A stretch of 60,958 nt of DNA from Pseudonocardia sulfidoxydans NBRC 16205. Lineage in GTDB: Bacteria; Actinomycetota; Actinomycetes; Mycobacteriales; Pseudonocardiaceae. The DNA is taken from the NCBI RefSeq assembly GCF_007989085.1, contig NZ_BJVJ01000038.1, positions 1 to 60,958 of the forward strand, written 5' to 3'. Shown one piece after another: positions 27,074 to 35,466 of this stretch (position 1 is the stretch's first letter; each line of letters opens with the position of its first letter). The notes under the pieces were generated by a model that ran no database searches, had not been told where the DNA came from, and saw nothing but the letters and a program-made list of their open reading frames with translations. The position numbers and the translations under genes were made by a program.

Positions 27074-28807
27074 GTGTCGCAGGCAGTTGAGCGCAGCCCC
27101 GGGATCCCCCTCGAGCAGCGTCCCCTGCGGGCCTGGCAGCGCAGCGCGCTCGCCCGCTACCTCGCCGGATCGCCGCAGGACTTCCTCGCGGTCGCGACGC
27201 CCGGCGCGGGCAAGACGACGTTCGCCCTGAGGGTGGCCGCGGAGCTGCTGAGTGACCGCAGGATCGACCGGGTCACCGTCGTCACGCCGACCGAGCACCT
27301 GAAGTACCAGTGGGCGGAGTCGGCCGCGCAGGCCGGGATCCCGCTCGACCCGGAGTTCCGCAACTCCACCGGCGGCACGTCGGCCGACTACACGGGCATC
27401 GCCGTCACCTACGCCGGTGTGGCGGCGCACCCGATGCTGCACCGGGCCCGCACCGAGACCCGCCGGACGCTGGTGATCCTCGACGAGATCCACCACGCGG
27501 GCGACGCGAAGTCGTGGGGCGACGCGGTCAAGGAGGCGTTCGACCCGGCGGCGCGCCGGCTCACCCTCACCGGGACGCCGTTCCGCTCCGACGACAACCC
27601 GATCCCGTTCGTCGACTACCTCCCCGACGCCGAGGGTGCGCTGCGCAGCCGCGCCGACCACGCCTACGGCTACGCGGAGGCGCTGGCCGACGGCGTCGTC
27701 CGGCCCGTGGTGTTCCTGGCCTACTCCGGCACGTCGAGCTGGCGGACCAGCGCGGGCGAGGAGATGACCGCGCGGCTCGGTGAGCCGATGACGGCCGAGC
27801 ACACCGCACGGGCGTGGCGCACGGCGCTCGACCCGGGCGGCGAGTGGATCCCGGCGGTGCTCGCGGCCGCGGACAAGCGGCTCACCGGGCACCGGGCGGG
27901 CGGCATGCCCGACGCCGGTGGGCTCGTCATCGCCTCCGACCAGACCGCGGCCCGCGCCTACGCCGCGATCCTGGAGAAGATCACCGGCACCGCGCCCGCC
28001 GTCGTCCTGTCCGACGAGAAGGGCTCGTCGAAGCGCATCGCCGACTTCTCCGCCTCCGACGCGCGCTGGATGGTCGCGGTCCGCATGGTGTCCGAGGGTG
28101 TCGACGTGCCACGCCTCGCGGTCGGGGTCTACGCCACGAGCGCGTCGACCCCGCTGTACTTCGCGCAGGCCATCGGCAGGTTCGTGCGGTCGCGGCGGCA
28201 GGGCGAGACGGCGTCGGTGTTCCTGCCGAGCGTCCCGGTGCTGCTCGGGCTGGCCAGCGAGCTCGAGGCCCAGCGCGACCACGTCCTCGGCAAGCCGCAC
28301 CGCGCCGCCGAGACGTGGAACGACGAGGAGCTCGCCGCCGCGCAGCGCGTCGAGGACGAGCCTGGTGAGGACGAGAAGGCGTTCACCGCGCTGCACGCCG
28401 ACGCCGAGCTCGACCAGCTCATCTACGAGGGCACCTCGTTCAGCGCCGACGAGGAGGACTACCTGGGGCTGCCCGGGCTGCTCGATCCCGACCAGGTGCG
28501 CACCCTGCTCAACCAGCGCCAGCAGGACTGGATGCAGCGCGGCAAGACCCGGTCCGGCGCGCAGGCCCGCGCCACGCCGGCGCCGCCGCAGCCCCCGGCC
28601 GAGCGTCCGCAGCTGTCGGTGCGCGAGCAGCTCAACGCGCTGCGCAAGGAGCTGAACACGCTGGTGGCGATGTATCACCACCGCACGAACAAGCCGCACG
28701 GCGCGATCCACAACGAGCTGCGGAAGTCGTGCGGGGGGCCGGTCACCGCGATGGCGACGATCGAGCAGCTGGAGGAGCGCATCGCGACGCTGCGTTCGTG
28801 GCGGTGA
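27074..28807 (+). CDS. DEAD/DEAH box helicase (superfamily 2)
   Basis: A 577-residue SF2 helicase. Motif I is TPGAGKT with K47, motif II is DEIH (137-140), motif III is LTGTPFRSD, and motif VI is QAIGRFVRSRR starting at residue 365. SEGVDVPRLAVGVYAT is motif V. The C-terminal ~170 residues contain a helical region with VREQLNALRKELNTLVAMYH that may bind a partner. The nucleic acid substrate is unknown. The GTG at 27074 is chosen because AGGGAG lies five bases upstream; an ATG at 27050 is in frame but poorly placed. It precedes the aminotransferase-fold gene by 22 bp. Confidence 0.9.
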   Translation: MSQAVERSPGIPLEQRPLRAWQRSALARYLAGSPQDFLAVATPGAGKTTFALRVAAELLSDRRIDRVTVVTPTEHLKYQWAESAAQAGIPLDPEFRNSTGGTSADYTGIAVTYAGVAAHPMLHRARTETRRTLVILDEIHHAGDAKSWGDAVKEAFDPAARRLTLTGTPFRSDDNPIPFVDYLPDAEGALRSRADHAYGYAEALADGVVRPVVFLAYSGTSSWRTSAGEEMTARLGEPMTAEHTARAWRTALDPGGEWIPAVLAAADKRLTGHRAGGMPDAGGLVIASDQTAARAYAAILEKITGTAPAVVLSDEKGSSKRIADFSASDARWMVAVRMVSEGVDVPRLAVGVYATSASTPLYFAQAIGRFVRSRRQGETASVFLPSVPVLLGLASELEAQRDHVLGKPHRAAETWNDEELAAAQRVEDEPGEDEKAFTALHADAELDQLIYEGTSFSADEEDYLGLPGLLDPDQVRTLLNQRQQDWMQRGKTRSGAQARATPAPPQPPAERPQLSVREQLNALRKELNTLVAMYHHRTNKPHGAIHNELRKSCGGPVTAMATIEQLEERIATLRSWR

Positions 28808-28829
28808 CTCCCGTGACAGGACCGCGCTC

Positions 28830-30032
28830 GTGACGGGTTTCGACGTCACCCGGGTCAGGGCCCAGTACCCGGCGCTGGGCGACGGCCGGGCGTGGCTCGA
28901 CGGCGCCGCCGGCACCCAGGTGCCGGAGCAGGTGGTCGAGGCCGTCGCCGCGGCGATGCGGGGCGGGCTGGCCAACCAGGGCGGGGTTTTCCCCGCGGCG
29001 CGGCGCGCCGACGCGGTGGTCGAGGCGGCGCGGCGTGCGTTCGCGGCGTTCACCGGCGCCCCCGACCCGGCCGGTGTCGTACTGGGTCCGACGTCGTCGG
29101 CGCTGTTGGTGCGGCTGGCCGCAGCGCTGGAGCCGACGTGGGGGCCCGGTGACGAGATCGTCGTGACCGAGGCCGACCACGAGGCGAACGTCGCCCCCTG
29201 GACGCGGGCCGCTGCGCGGGCGGGCGCCACGGTGCGCACCGCACGCCTCGGCGCCGACGGCGGGCTGCCCGCCGAGGCGGTGACGTCGCTGATCGGGCCC
29301 CGCACCCGGCTGGTCGCCGTCACGGCGGCGTCCAACCTGACGGGGGCGCGCGTCGACGTCGCCGCGGTCGCGGCCGCTGCCCGTGAGGCCGGGGCGACGA
29401 GCGTCGTCGACGGGGTGCATCACGCCGCGTACTCCCACGTCGACGTCCGTGCCCTCGGTGCCGACCTCTACGCGACGAGCGCGCACAAGTGGGCGGGCCC
29501 GCACGTCGCCGCGCTGGTGGCGGCCGACCCGGCGGTGCTCGAGACGCTCGACCCGCCGCGCCCGGCCGGGGCACCCACGGCGGGGCCGGCCCGGTTCGAG
29601 CAGGGCACCAACCCGTTCGCGGCGCTGGCCGGGGTGGCGGCCGCGGTGGCGCACTGGGCCGCGATGACCGACGACGACGACCCCCGCGCCGCACAGCGGA
29701 CGGCGGCCGCGCACACGGCGGCGCTGGGGGACCGCCTGTGGTCGGCGCTGGGCGGGATGGCGCACGTGCGGCGCTACGGACCCGACGGCTCGGCGGACGT
29801 GCGCACCCCGATCGCGGCGTTCCGCGTCGCCGGACGGACACCGGCGGAGGTGGTCGCCGCGCTGGACGCGGCGGGGGTCAACGCCTGGGCCGGGTGGGCC
29901 TACGCGTGGGGTGCGGCCGGGGCGCTGGGCGTGCGCGACGACGGCGGCCTGGTGCGGCTGAGCCCGAACCACTACTCCCGGGCGTGGGAGGTCGACAGGG
30001 CCGCCGAGGTGCTGGGCAGCCTCGCGCCCTGA
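28830..30032 (+). CDS. Class V aminotransferase-fold PLP enzyme (cysteine desulfurase-like)
   Basis: A 400-residue PLP-dependent enzyme. K220 in TSAHKWAGPH forms the internal aldimine, D196/H199 in VVDGVHHAAYSHVDV stack and bind the cofactor, and QGTNPFAALAG and RLSPNHYSRAWEVDRA are conserved in the desulfurase-like subfamily. The loop that carries the persulfide-forming cysteine in IscS/SufS reads WAGWAYAWGAAGALG here and has no cysteine. It is therefore unlikely to act as a sulfurtransferase; a lyase or transaminase reaction is possible. Followed by a strong terminator. Confidence 0.85.
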   Translation: MTGFDVTRVRAQYPALGDGRAWLDGAAGTQVPEQVVEAVAAAMRGGLANQGGVFPAARRADAVVEAARRAFAAFTGAPDPAGVVLGPTSSALLVRLAAALEPTWGPGDEIVVTEADHEANVAPWTRAAARAGATVRTARLGADGGLPAEAVTSLIGPRTRLVAVTAASNLTGARVDVAAVAAAAREAGATSVVDGVHHAAYSHVDVRALGADLYATSAHKWAGPHVAALVAADPAVLETLDPPRPAGAPTAGPARFEQGTNPFAALAGVAAAVAHWAAMTDDDDPRAAQRTAAAHTAALGDRLWSALGGMAHVRRYGPDGSADVRTPIAAFRVAGRTPAEVVAALDAAGVNAWAGWAYAWGAAGALGVRDDGGLVRLSPNHYSRAWEVDRAAEVLGSLAP

Positions 30033-30050
30033 CCCGGTCCCGGACGTGCC

Positions 30051-30085
30051 GCAGGGCGGGAACCGAGGTGGTTCCCGCCCTGCGC
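30051..30085. terminator. Strong bidirectional stem-loop terminator
   Basis: A perfect 15-bp stem, CGCAGGGCGGGAACC (30051-30065) with GGTTCCCGCCCTGCG (30071-30085), and a GAGGT loop, between the convergent PLP-enzyme and DUF7455 genes. Confidence 0.85.
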
Positions 30086-30121
30086 TGGACGACTGGGTGA
30101 CCGGCTACCGCCGCCGGTGTG

Positions 30122-30307
30122 TCAACTGCCGGACTGGACGTCCGCCTCGAGCTCGCGCAGCTTGTCCGCGTGGGCCCGGGCGTGGTGCCCGCAGAAGAGG
30201 AGCTCTCCGCCGGTGGGGAGTACGGCGCGAACCTTGGCTGCCGCTCCGCAACGGTCACAACGGTCGGCGGCGGTCAACTCGGGGCGGGTAAGGGTTCCGG
30301 GCTGCAT
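30122..30307 (-). CDS. DUF7455 small zinc-binding protein
   Basis: A 61-residue protein with CDRCGAAA near residue 21 and LLFCGHHAR near 45, a CxxC plus CGHH pair that could form a small zinc ribbon. The ATG at 30307 is preceded by GGAGGGAG; a start 8 codons upstream lacks this. A 72-residue paralogue with the same core lies at 47101-47319. Function unknown. Such proteins are common in actinobacteria. Confidence 0.82.
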   Translation of the reverse strand: MQPGTLTRPELTAADRCDRCGAAAKVRAVLPTGGELLFCGHHARAHADKLRELEADVQSGS

Positions 30308-30393
30308 GGCGGTCTCCCTCCGTCGCGACACCGGAACATCCGGTGCCCGTGCACTGGACGCCCGCTCGCGCGGTGCGCCCCACTCTCTTGCAG

Positions 30394-30414
30394 ACGTACA
30401 GAACCCCTGTACGT
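30394..30414. promoter_or_regulatory. 8-bp inverted repeat upstream of the DUF7455 gene
   Basis: ACGTACAG (30394-30401) and CTGTACGT (30407-30414) with an AACCC spacer lie 87 bp upstream of the DUF7455 start and about 205 bp before the EamA gene, inside the 311-bp divergent gap 30308-30618. The perfect arms and regulator-like spacing suggest an operator. Nothing else is recognisable in the gap. Confidence 0.45.
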
Positions 30415-30618
30415 GTTCCCGACCCGGAAGCGACGACCGTCACGTTCGACCACTCGGGGCCGGTGAGACGTCGTTCCGGTGTACGCCGGGGAACCTCTGC
30501 GCATTCAGTTGACGACGAGTGAATGATGCGGTGCCGCTGGTGGCCTCGCAAGGTCAGGTGCGTTAACTCTCGTCGGGTCACGACTACTCTTCGCAGTCGT
30601 GGTGAACGAGCGTCCGGC

Positions 30619-31497
30619 GTGACGTCGACGGGCCTGCGCCGGGTCCCGGCGCCTGTCCTGTTCGTCGTCGGCGGCGCCTCGATGTACGTCGGGGCGGCCG
30701 TCGCCGTCGGCCTGTTCGATGATCTCTCGCCGGCCGTGGTCGCCGCGTTACGGATCATGGCGGCGGCGCTGGTGCTGCTGGGGTGGCGACGGCCCGGCCG
30801 GGAGGCGTGGCGGGGCCGGCGGGTGGTGTGGGCGGGGGTGTTCGGGCTCGCGACGGCGGGCATGAACGTCGCCTTCTACGAGGCGGTCGCGCGGCTGCCG
30901 CTGGGCACCGCGGTGGCGGTGGAGTTCTGCGGCCCGGTCGCGGTCGCGGCGCTGGCCTCGCGCCGCCCACGGGACGTGGCCGCGGTGGTGCTCGCGGCGG
31001 CCGGGGTGGCGTGCATCGCCGATGTGCGCTGGTCAGGAAGTCCCGCCGGGGTGGCGTGGGGGCTGGCGGCGGCGGCGCTGTGGGCGGCCTACATCGTCGT
31101 GGGGAAGCGGGTGGCGCTCGCCGGGAACGGTCTGGACGACATGGCGGTGGGCTTCACGATCGCGTCGGTACCCCTCGTCGGGGTGCTCGTCGCCGACCGC
31201 GGGGGCGTGGGCGCGCTGTCGTCGCCGTCGGTCCTGGCGCTCGCGGTGGGGGTCGGTGTGTTGTCGAGCGTCGTGCCGTATGCACTCGATCAGGTGGTGC
31301 TGCGCAGGCTCGGCCGGGCCCGTTTCGCGGTGCTGCTCGCGCTGCTGCCGGTGACGGCGACCGTCATCGGTCTGGTGTTCCTCGGGCAGGTTCCGGGGGC
31401 TCTGGAGGCGGTGGGGATCGTCGCCGTCGTGGCGGCGGTCGCGCTTCGTTCGCGGGACGGCGACGAGCCGGCGGCGGACGCTCCGCCCCCCTCCTGA
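30619..31497 (+). CDS. EamA family transporter (RhtA-like exporter)
   Basis: A 292-residue membrane protein with ten hydrophobic helices arranged as two EamA repeats. The first spans about residues 8-135 (FVVGGASMYVGAAVAVGLF, AGMNVAFYEAVARLPLGTAV) and the second about 145-275 (WGLAAAALWAAYIVVGK, VPYALDQVVLRRLGRARFAV). The AFYEAVARLPLGTAVAVEF and LLPVTATVIGLVFLGQ motifs resemble RhtA, the E. coli threonine/homoserine exporter of 295 residues. The GTG at 30619 gives that length. Substrate not proven. Confidence 0.87.
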   Translation: MTSTGLRRVPAPVLFVVGGASMYVGAAVAVGLFDDLSPAVVAALRIMAAALVLLGWRRPGREAWRGRRVVWAGVFGLATAGMNVAFYEAVARLPLGTAVAVEFCGPVAVAALASRRPRDVAAVVLAAAGVACIADVRWSGSPAGVAWGLAAAALWAAYIVVGKRVALAGNGLDDMAVGFTIASVPLVGVLVADRGGVGALSSPSVLALAVGVGVLSSVVPYALDQVVLRRLGRARFAVLLALLPVTATVIGLVFLGQVPGALEAVGIVAVVAAVALRSRDGDEPAADAPPPS

Positions 31498-31959
31498 GCG
31501 GCCCATTCTGCTACGCACAGTGATAACCCAACGTGTGACGTCGCGTGACCATCGGTCGCGCGAACGGGTGATCTCACGATCTCCGTCCGTCCGATTTCGC
31601 CCATATTGTCGCGTTGACGGGACCTCTGGTGAGGAATTCGGCCTCGTGTGGCGGCGCGATCGGCTCAATGCCGGGTCGCGCGACGGGTCGGTCGCCGAAC
31701 GGCACGGCAACGGCCCGGAACCACACTGTCGGCTCCGGACCGTTCGGGCGTGTCGCACTGCGGCCCCGCTCGGTGACCGGGTTCACGACATTCAGCGGTC
31801 GTCGACAACAAATTCCGCGGAGCGTGACCTAAATGTGATGATCGGTGGCGACCTGGACCGATCCAGTGTGCTTCCCGTCACCTGGGTCCGGGTCATACGT
31901 TGTCGCTCGCAACATTCGGGCGCCGCGACGGCGGCCCACGACGACGTGGAAGGACATCG
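31498..31959. promoter_or_regulatory. 462-bp control region of the sugar ABC operon
   Basis: No gene is supported here. It contains an 8-bp inverted repeat, CCGAACGG (31695-31702) and CCGTTCGG (31740-31747), separated by 37 bp, and stretches AT-richer than the surroundings (ATTTCGCCCATATTGTCG near 31592, AACAAATTCCGCGG near 31806). A ROK regulator encoded at the end of the operon would be the expected binder of such a site. The assignment is inference. Confidence 0.45.
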
Positions 31960-33084
31960 ATGCGCATACGGAGAACGGCCCTCGCCGTCGTCGGCGCGGG
32001 CCTGGCGTTCGCGCTGGCGGCATGTGGCCAGAACGCCGCCCCGTCCACCGGAGGCAGCACCGGGGACAGCACCGCCCCCGCGGCCGGCGGCGTGAAGGTC
32101 GGCGTGATCCTGCCGGAGACCGACTCGTCGGCCCGCTGGGAGGGCTTCGACAAGCCGATGCTCGAGAAGGCCATGAAGGCGCAGGGGCTCGACCCCGACA
32201 TCCAGAACGCCCAGGGTGACGAGCAGAAGTTCTCCACCCTCGCCGACGGGATGATCTCCAGCGGGGTGAAGGTCCTCGTCATCGCCTCCATCTCGTCCGA
32301 CGGCGGCAGCGCCGTCGCGGCCAAGGCCAAGGCGCAGGGCATCCCGGTCATCGACTACGACCGGCTCAACCTCGGTGGCACCAGCGACTACTACGTGTCG
32401 TTCGACAACGTGAAGGTCGGCGCCCTGCAGGGCCAGGGCCTCGCCGAGGCGCTGCAGAGCAAGCCGGGCGCCCAGGTGATCGAGATCGAGGGCGCGCCCA
32501 CCGACAACAACGCGACGCTGTTCTACAACGGTCAGCAGACCGTGCTGAAGCCGCTCTACGACTCGGGCGCGCTCAAGCTCGTGCAGAAGCAGGCCATCGA
32601 CAAGTGGGACAACCAGGTCGGTGGCACCACCTTCGAGCAGATGCTCACCGCCAACGGCGGCCAGGTCGACGGCGTCGTCGCGGCCAACGACGGCCTCGCC
32701 GGCGCGATCATCACCGTCCTCACCAAGAACGGCCTCAACGGCAAGGTCCCCGTCACCGGCCAGGACGCCACCGCCGACGGCCTGCAGGCCATCCTCCGCG
32801 GCGACCAGTACATGACGGTCTTCAAGCCGATCCAGGAGGAGGCCGACGCCACCGCCAAGCTCGCGGCGGCACTGGCCAAGGGTGACACCGCGGCGGCCGA
32901 CGCCGTCGCGACACAGACCACGGACGACCCCAAGGGCAACCGCCAGGTCAAGTCCGTCCTGCTCACCCCGCAGCTGATCACCAAGGACAAGGTCAAGGTC
33001 GTCACCGACGCCGGCTACGTGAAGGCGAGCGAGATCTGCGTCCCCGCGACGCAGGCCGCCTGCACCGAGCTCGGGATCAAGTGA
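31960..33084 (+). CDS. xylF: Sugar ABC transporter substrate-binding lipoprotein (XylF-like)
   Basis: A 374-residue periplasmic-binding-type lipoprotein. A signal peptide (RIRRTALAVVGAGLAFALAA) ends at lipobox LAAC with C22. The mature part is a type I sugar-binding fold with GVILPETDSSARWEGFDKPM, VIASISSDGGSAVAAKAKAQ and VDGVVAANDGLAGAIITVL, matching D-xylose-binding XylF. It captures sugar outside the cell for the permease. The ATG at 31960 has AAGGA upstream. A stem-loop follows the gene. Confidence 0.88.
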   Translation: MRIRRTALAVVGAGLAFALAACGQNAAPSTGGSTGDSTAPAAGGVKVGVILPETDSSARWEGFDKPMLEKAMKAQGLDPDIQNAQGDEQKFSTLADGMISSGVKVLVIASISSDGGSAVAAKAKAQGIPVIDYDRLNLGGTSDYYVSFDNVKVGALQGQGLAEALQSKPGAQVIEIEGAPTDNNATLFYNGQQTVLKPLYDSGALKLVQKQAIDKWDNQVGGTTFEQMLTANGGQVDGVVAANDGLAGAIITVLTKNGLNGKVPVTGQDATADGLQAILRGDQYMTVFKPIQEEADATAKLAAALAKGDTAAADAVATQTTDDPKGNRQVKSVLLTPQLITKDKVKVVTDAGYVKASEICVPATQAACTELGIK

Positions 33085-33109
33085 CCCGCTGACCCGTCCG
33101 GCCGAGCAC

Positions 33110-33144
33110 GCGGCGCCGGCGTCGAGACCCGACGCCGGCGCCGC
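33110..33144 (+). terminator. Intra-operon stem-loop between xylF and xylG
   Basis: GCGGCGCCGGCGTC (33110-33123) pairs with GACGCCGGCGCCGC (33131-33144) around GAGACCC. It lies in the 91-bp gap of an otherwise overlapping operon. Such elements commonly protect or partly terminate mRNA so that the binding protein is made in excess. Confidence 0.7.
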
Positions 33145-33175
33145 GTCCCGGCCCCGACCACGAGAGGAGCGCGAG

Positions 33176-33955
33176 TTGTCCGAACCGATCCTGCAGCTGC
33201 GGGCGGTCTCCAAGAGCTTCGGCGCCGTGCGGGTCCTGCACGACGTCGACTTCACAGTGCGGGCCGGCGAGGTCACCGCGCTCGTCGGCGACAACGGCGC
33301 CGGCAAGTCCACCCTGGTCAAGTGCGTCGCCGGCATCCACCCCATCGACGGCGGGGAAATCCTGTTCAACGGGGAACCCGTCACGATCCACGCGCCCGCC
33401 GACGCGTCCGCGCTCGGCATCGAGGTCGTCTACCAGGACCTCGCGCTGGCCGACAACCTCGACATCGTCCAGAACATGTTCCTCGGCCGCGAGCGCGGCA
33501 AGCCCTGGCTGCTCGACGAGTCCGACATGGAACAGGCGGCCCGTCGCACGCTGGCGTCGCTGTCGGTGCGCACCGTCACCTCGGTCCGGATGCCCGTCGC
33601 GTCGCTGTCCGGCGGGCAGCGCCAGACCGTCGCCATCGCCAAGGCCGTCCTGTGGGACTCGAAGGTCGTGCTCCTCGACGAGCCGACCGCGGCACTCGGC
33701 GTCGCCCAGACCCGGCAGGTCCTCGATTTGGTCCGCCGCCTCGCCGAACAGGGGCTCGGCGTCGTGCTGATCAGCCACAACATGGCCGACGTCTTCGAGG
33801 TCGCCGACCGGATCGCGACCCTCTACCTCGGCCGCATGGTCGCCGAGGTCCCGACCAAGGACGTCACGCACGGCCAGGTCGTCGAGCTCATCACCGCCGG
33901 GCGCTCCGGCGAGCTGGGCCTCGCCCGCCCCGAGGCGGCGGGGGCGGGCCGGTGA
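33176..33955 (+). CDS. xylG: Sugar ABC transporter ATP-binding protein (XylG-like, single domain)
   Basis: A 259-residue ATPase: Walker A GDNGAGKS (38-45), Q-loop EVVYQDLALA, signature LSGGQRQ, Walker B KVVLLDEPTAAL and switch histidine in LISHNMADVF. Classical XylG and RbsA have two ATPase domains and about 500 residues; this has one and would act as a dimer, as in other actinobacterial members. The TTG start at 33176 follows GAGAGGAG. The stop overlaps the permease GTG by 4 bp. Confidence 0.88.
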   Translation: MSEPILQLRAVSKSFGAVRVLHDVDFTVRAGEVTALVGDNGAGKSTLVKCVAGIHPIDGGEILFNGEPVTIHAPADASALGIEVVYQDLALADNLDIVQNMFLGRERGKPWLLDESDMEQAARRTLASLSVRTVTSVRMPVASLSGGQRQTVAIAKAVLWDSKVVLLDEPTAALGVAQTRQVLDLVRRLAEQGLGVVLISHNMADVFEVADRIATLYLGRMVAEVPTKDVTHGQVVELITAGRSGELGLARPEAAGAGR

Positions 33956-35466
33956 GCAACCACTCCGGCGGCGGCGACTCGCCCGTCGACATCTCCAAGG
34001 ACGCGCCGGCGGCCGAGACCGCCACCACCACCTCCACCGAGCACCCGCCCGGCGCGGCCGAACGGGCCGGGCCCGGCGGGCGCCAGGGCGACTTCGGCAT
34101 CGACACCACCGCCCGCACCACCGGCCAGGCCCTGCGCGACTACGTCGTGCGGCTGCGCTCCGGCGAGCTCGGCTCGCTGCCCGCGCTGCTCGGCCTGCTC
34201 GCCCTGTTCATCCTGTTCACCGCGCTCGACCGCGCCGGCGTCTTCCCCAGCCTGCTCAACCTCGCGAACCTGCTCCAGCAGGGCGCCGGGCGCACCATCA
34301 TCGCGATGGGCCTCGTGTTCGTGCTGCTCACCGGTGAGATCGACCTCGCCGCCGGCACCGCGTCCGGCCTGGCCGCCTCGCTGATGGCGCTGCACCTCGT
34401 GTCGGGCGGCAACATGCTCGGCGCGATGGGCACCATCGTGTTCGTCCTGTTCGTCGTCGTCATGCTGGCCGCGGCCGCGCTCGCCGCGTACCTGCGGATG
34501 TGGTGGGCAGTCGCGTTGAGCGTGCTGGCCGCCCTGCTGCTGGTGGTCGGCTTCCCGCAGAACGCCTGGCTCGAGATGCTGCTCGCGGTCTGTGTCGGCG
34601 TCGTCATCGGCGTGCTCACCGGATTCCTGGTGGCCAAGGTCGGGATGCCCTCGTTCGTCGTGACGCTCGCGCTGTTCATCACCTGGCAGGGCGTGATCCT
34701 GCAGCTGATCGGCGACGGCGGCACCCTCGGCCTGCGCGACCCCGTCATCAACGCCGTCGCCAACGGCAACCTGTCGACGCTGGGCAGCTGGCTGCTGTTC
34801 GTCGTCGGCGCCGGCGGGTACGCGGCCGTCCTGCTCAACCGGCAACGCACCCGCCTCGCCAAGGGACTCGTCGCCCAGCCGACGGGCCTGGTGCTGCTCA
34901 AGATCGGCGCCGTCGTCGTCCTCGGCGCGGTCGCCACGTACCTGTTGACGCGCAACAGATCAGCCGGTATCACCGAGATCGCGGGCGTGCCTTATGTTGT
35001 GCCCGTGGTCCTCGTGCTGCTCGTCGCCGGGACCTACGTGCTCGACCGGACCCGCTTCGGCCGCCACGTCTACGCCGTCGGCGGCAACCGCGAGGCCGCC
35101 CGCCGCGCCGGTATCGACGTCGTCCGCATCCGGGCCAGCGTGTTCGTCATCAGCTCGGCATTCGCCGCCATCGGCGCGATCGTCTACTCGTCGAAGGTCG
35201 GCTCGGTCTCGCCCGCCGCCGGTGGCGGCAACACGCTGCTGTTCGCCGTCGGTGCAGCCGTCATCGGCGGGACGTCGCTGTTCGGTGGCCGCGGCCGGAT
35301 CAGCAACGCCGTCATCGGCGGTGCCGTCCTCGCGACCGTCGAGAACGGCCTCGGCCTGCTCAAGCAGCCCGCGGCCGTGGTCTTCGTGATCACCGGACTC
35401 GTGCTGCTCGTCGCCGCCGGCGTCGACGTGCTGTCCCGGCGTCGATCGGCCTCCGCAGGCCGGTGA
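33952..35466 (+). CDS. xylH: Sugar ABC transporter permease (XylH-like)
   Basis: A 504-residue permease of the BPD_transp_2 family. The first ~60 residues are polar and Thr/Glu-rich. About ten to twelve membrane helices follow, with the LLTGEIDLAAGTASGLAASL motif, VGMPSFVVTLALFITWQGV, and the C-terminal family block YAVGGNREAARRAGIDV then VISSAFAAIGAIVYSS. The longer middle is typical of XylH rather than RbsC. It is coupled by 4-bp overlaps to xylG and the ROK gene. Confidence 0.89.
   Translation: MSNHSGGGDSPVDISKDAPAAETATTTSTEHPPGAAERAGPGGRQGDFGIDTTARTTGQALRDYVVRLRSGELGSLPALLGLLALFILFTALDRAGVFPSLLNLANLLQQGAGRTIIAMGLVFVLLTGEIDLAAGTASGLAASLMALHLVSGGNMLGAMGTIVFVLFVVVMLAAAALAAYLRMWWAVALSVLAALLLVVGFPQNAWLEMLLAVCVGVVIGVLTGFLVAKVGMPSFVVTLALFITWQGVILQLIGDGGTLGLRDPVINAVANGNLSTLGSWLLFVVGAGGYAAVLLNRQRTRLAKGLVAQPTGLVLLKIGAVVVLGAVATYLLTRNRSAGITEIAGVPYVVPVVLVLLVAGTYVLDRTRFGRHVYAVGGNREAARRAGIDVVRIRASVFVISSAFAAIGAIVYSSKVGSVSPAAGGGNTLLFAVGAAVIGGTSLFGGRGRISNAVIGGAVLATVENGLGLLKQPAAVVFVITGLVLLVAAGVDVLSRRRSASAGR

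Noticed and set aside
28830..30032. Annotating this PLP enzyme as a cysteine desulfurase
   Set aside because: The catalytic cysteine loop is absent, so only the fold-level call is kept.
30619..31497. EamA transporter as exporter for the polymer locus
   Set aside because: It is 6.5 kb away, separated by an unrelated sugar operon, and Pls-type enzymes are thought to extrude their product themselves.
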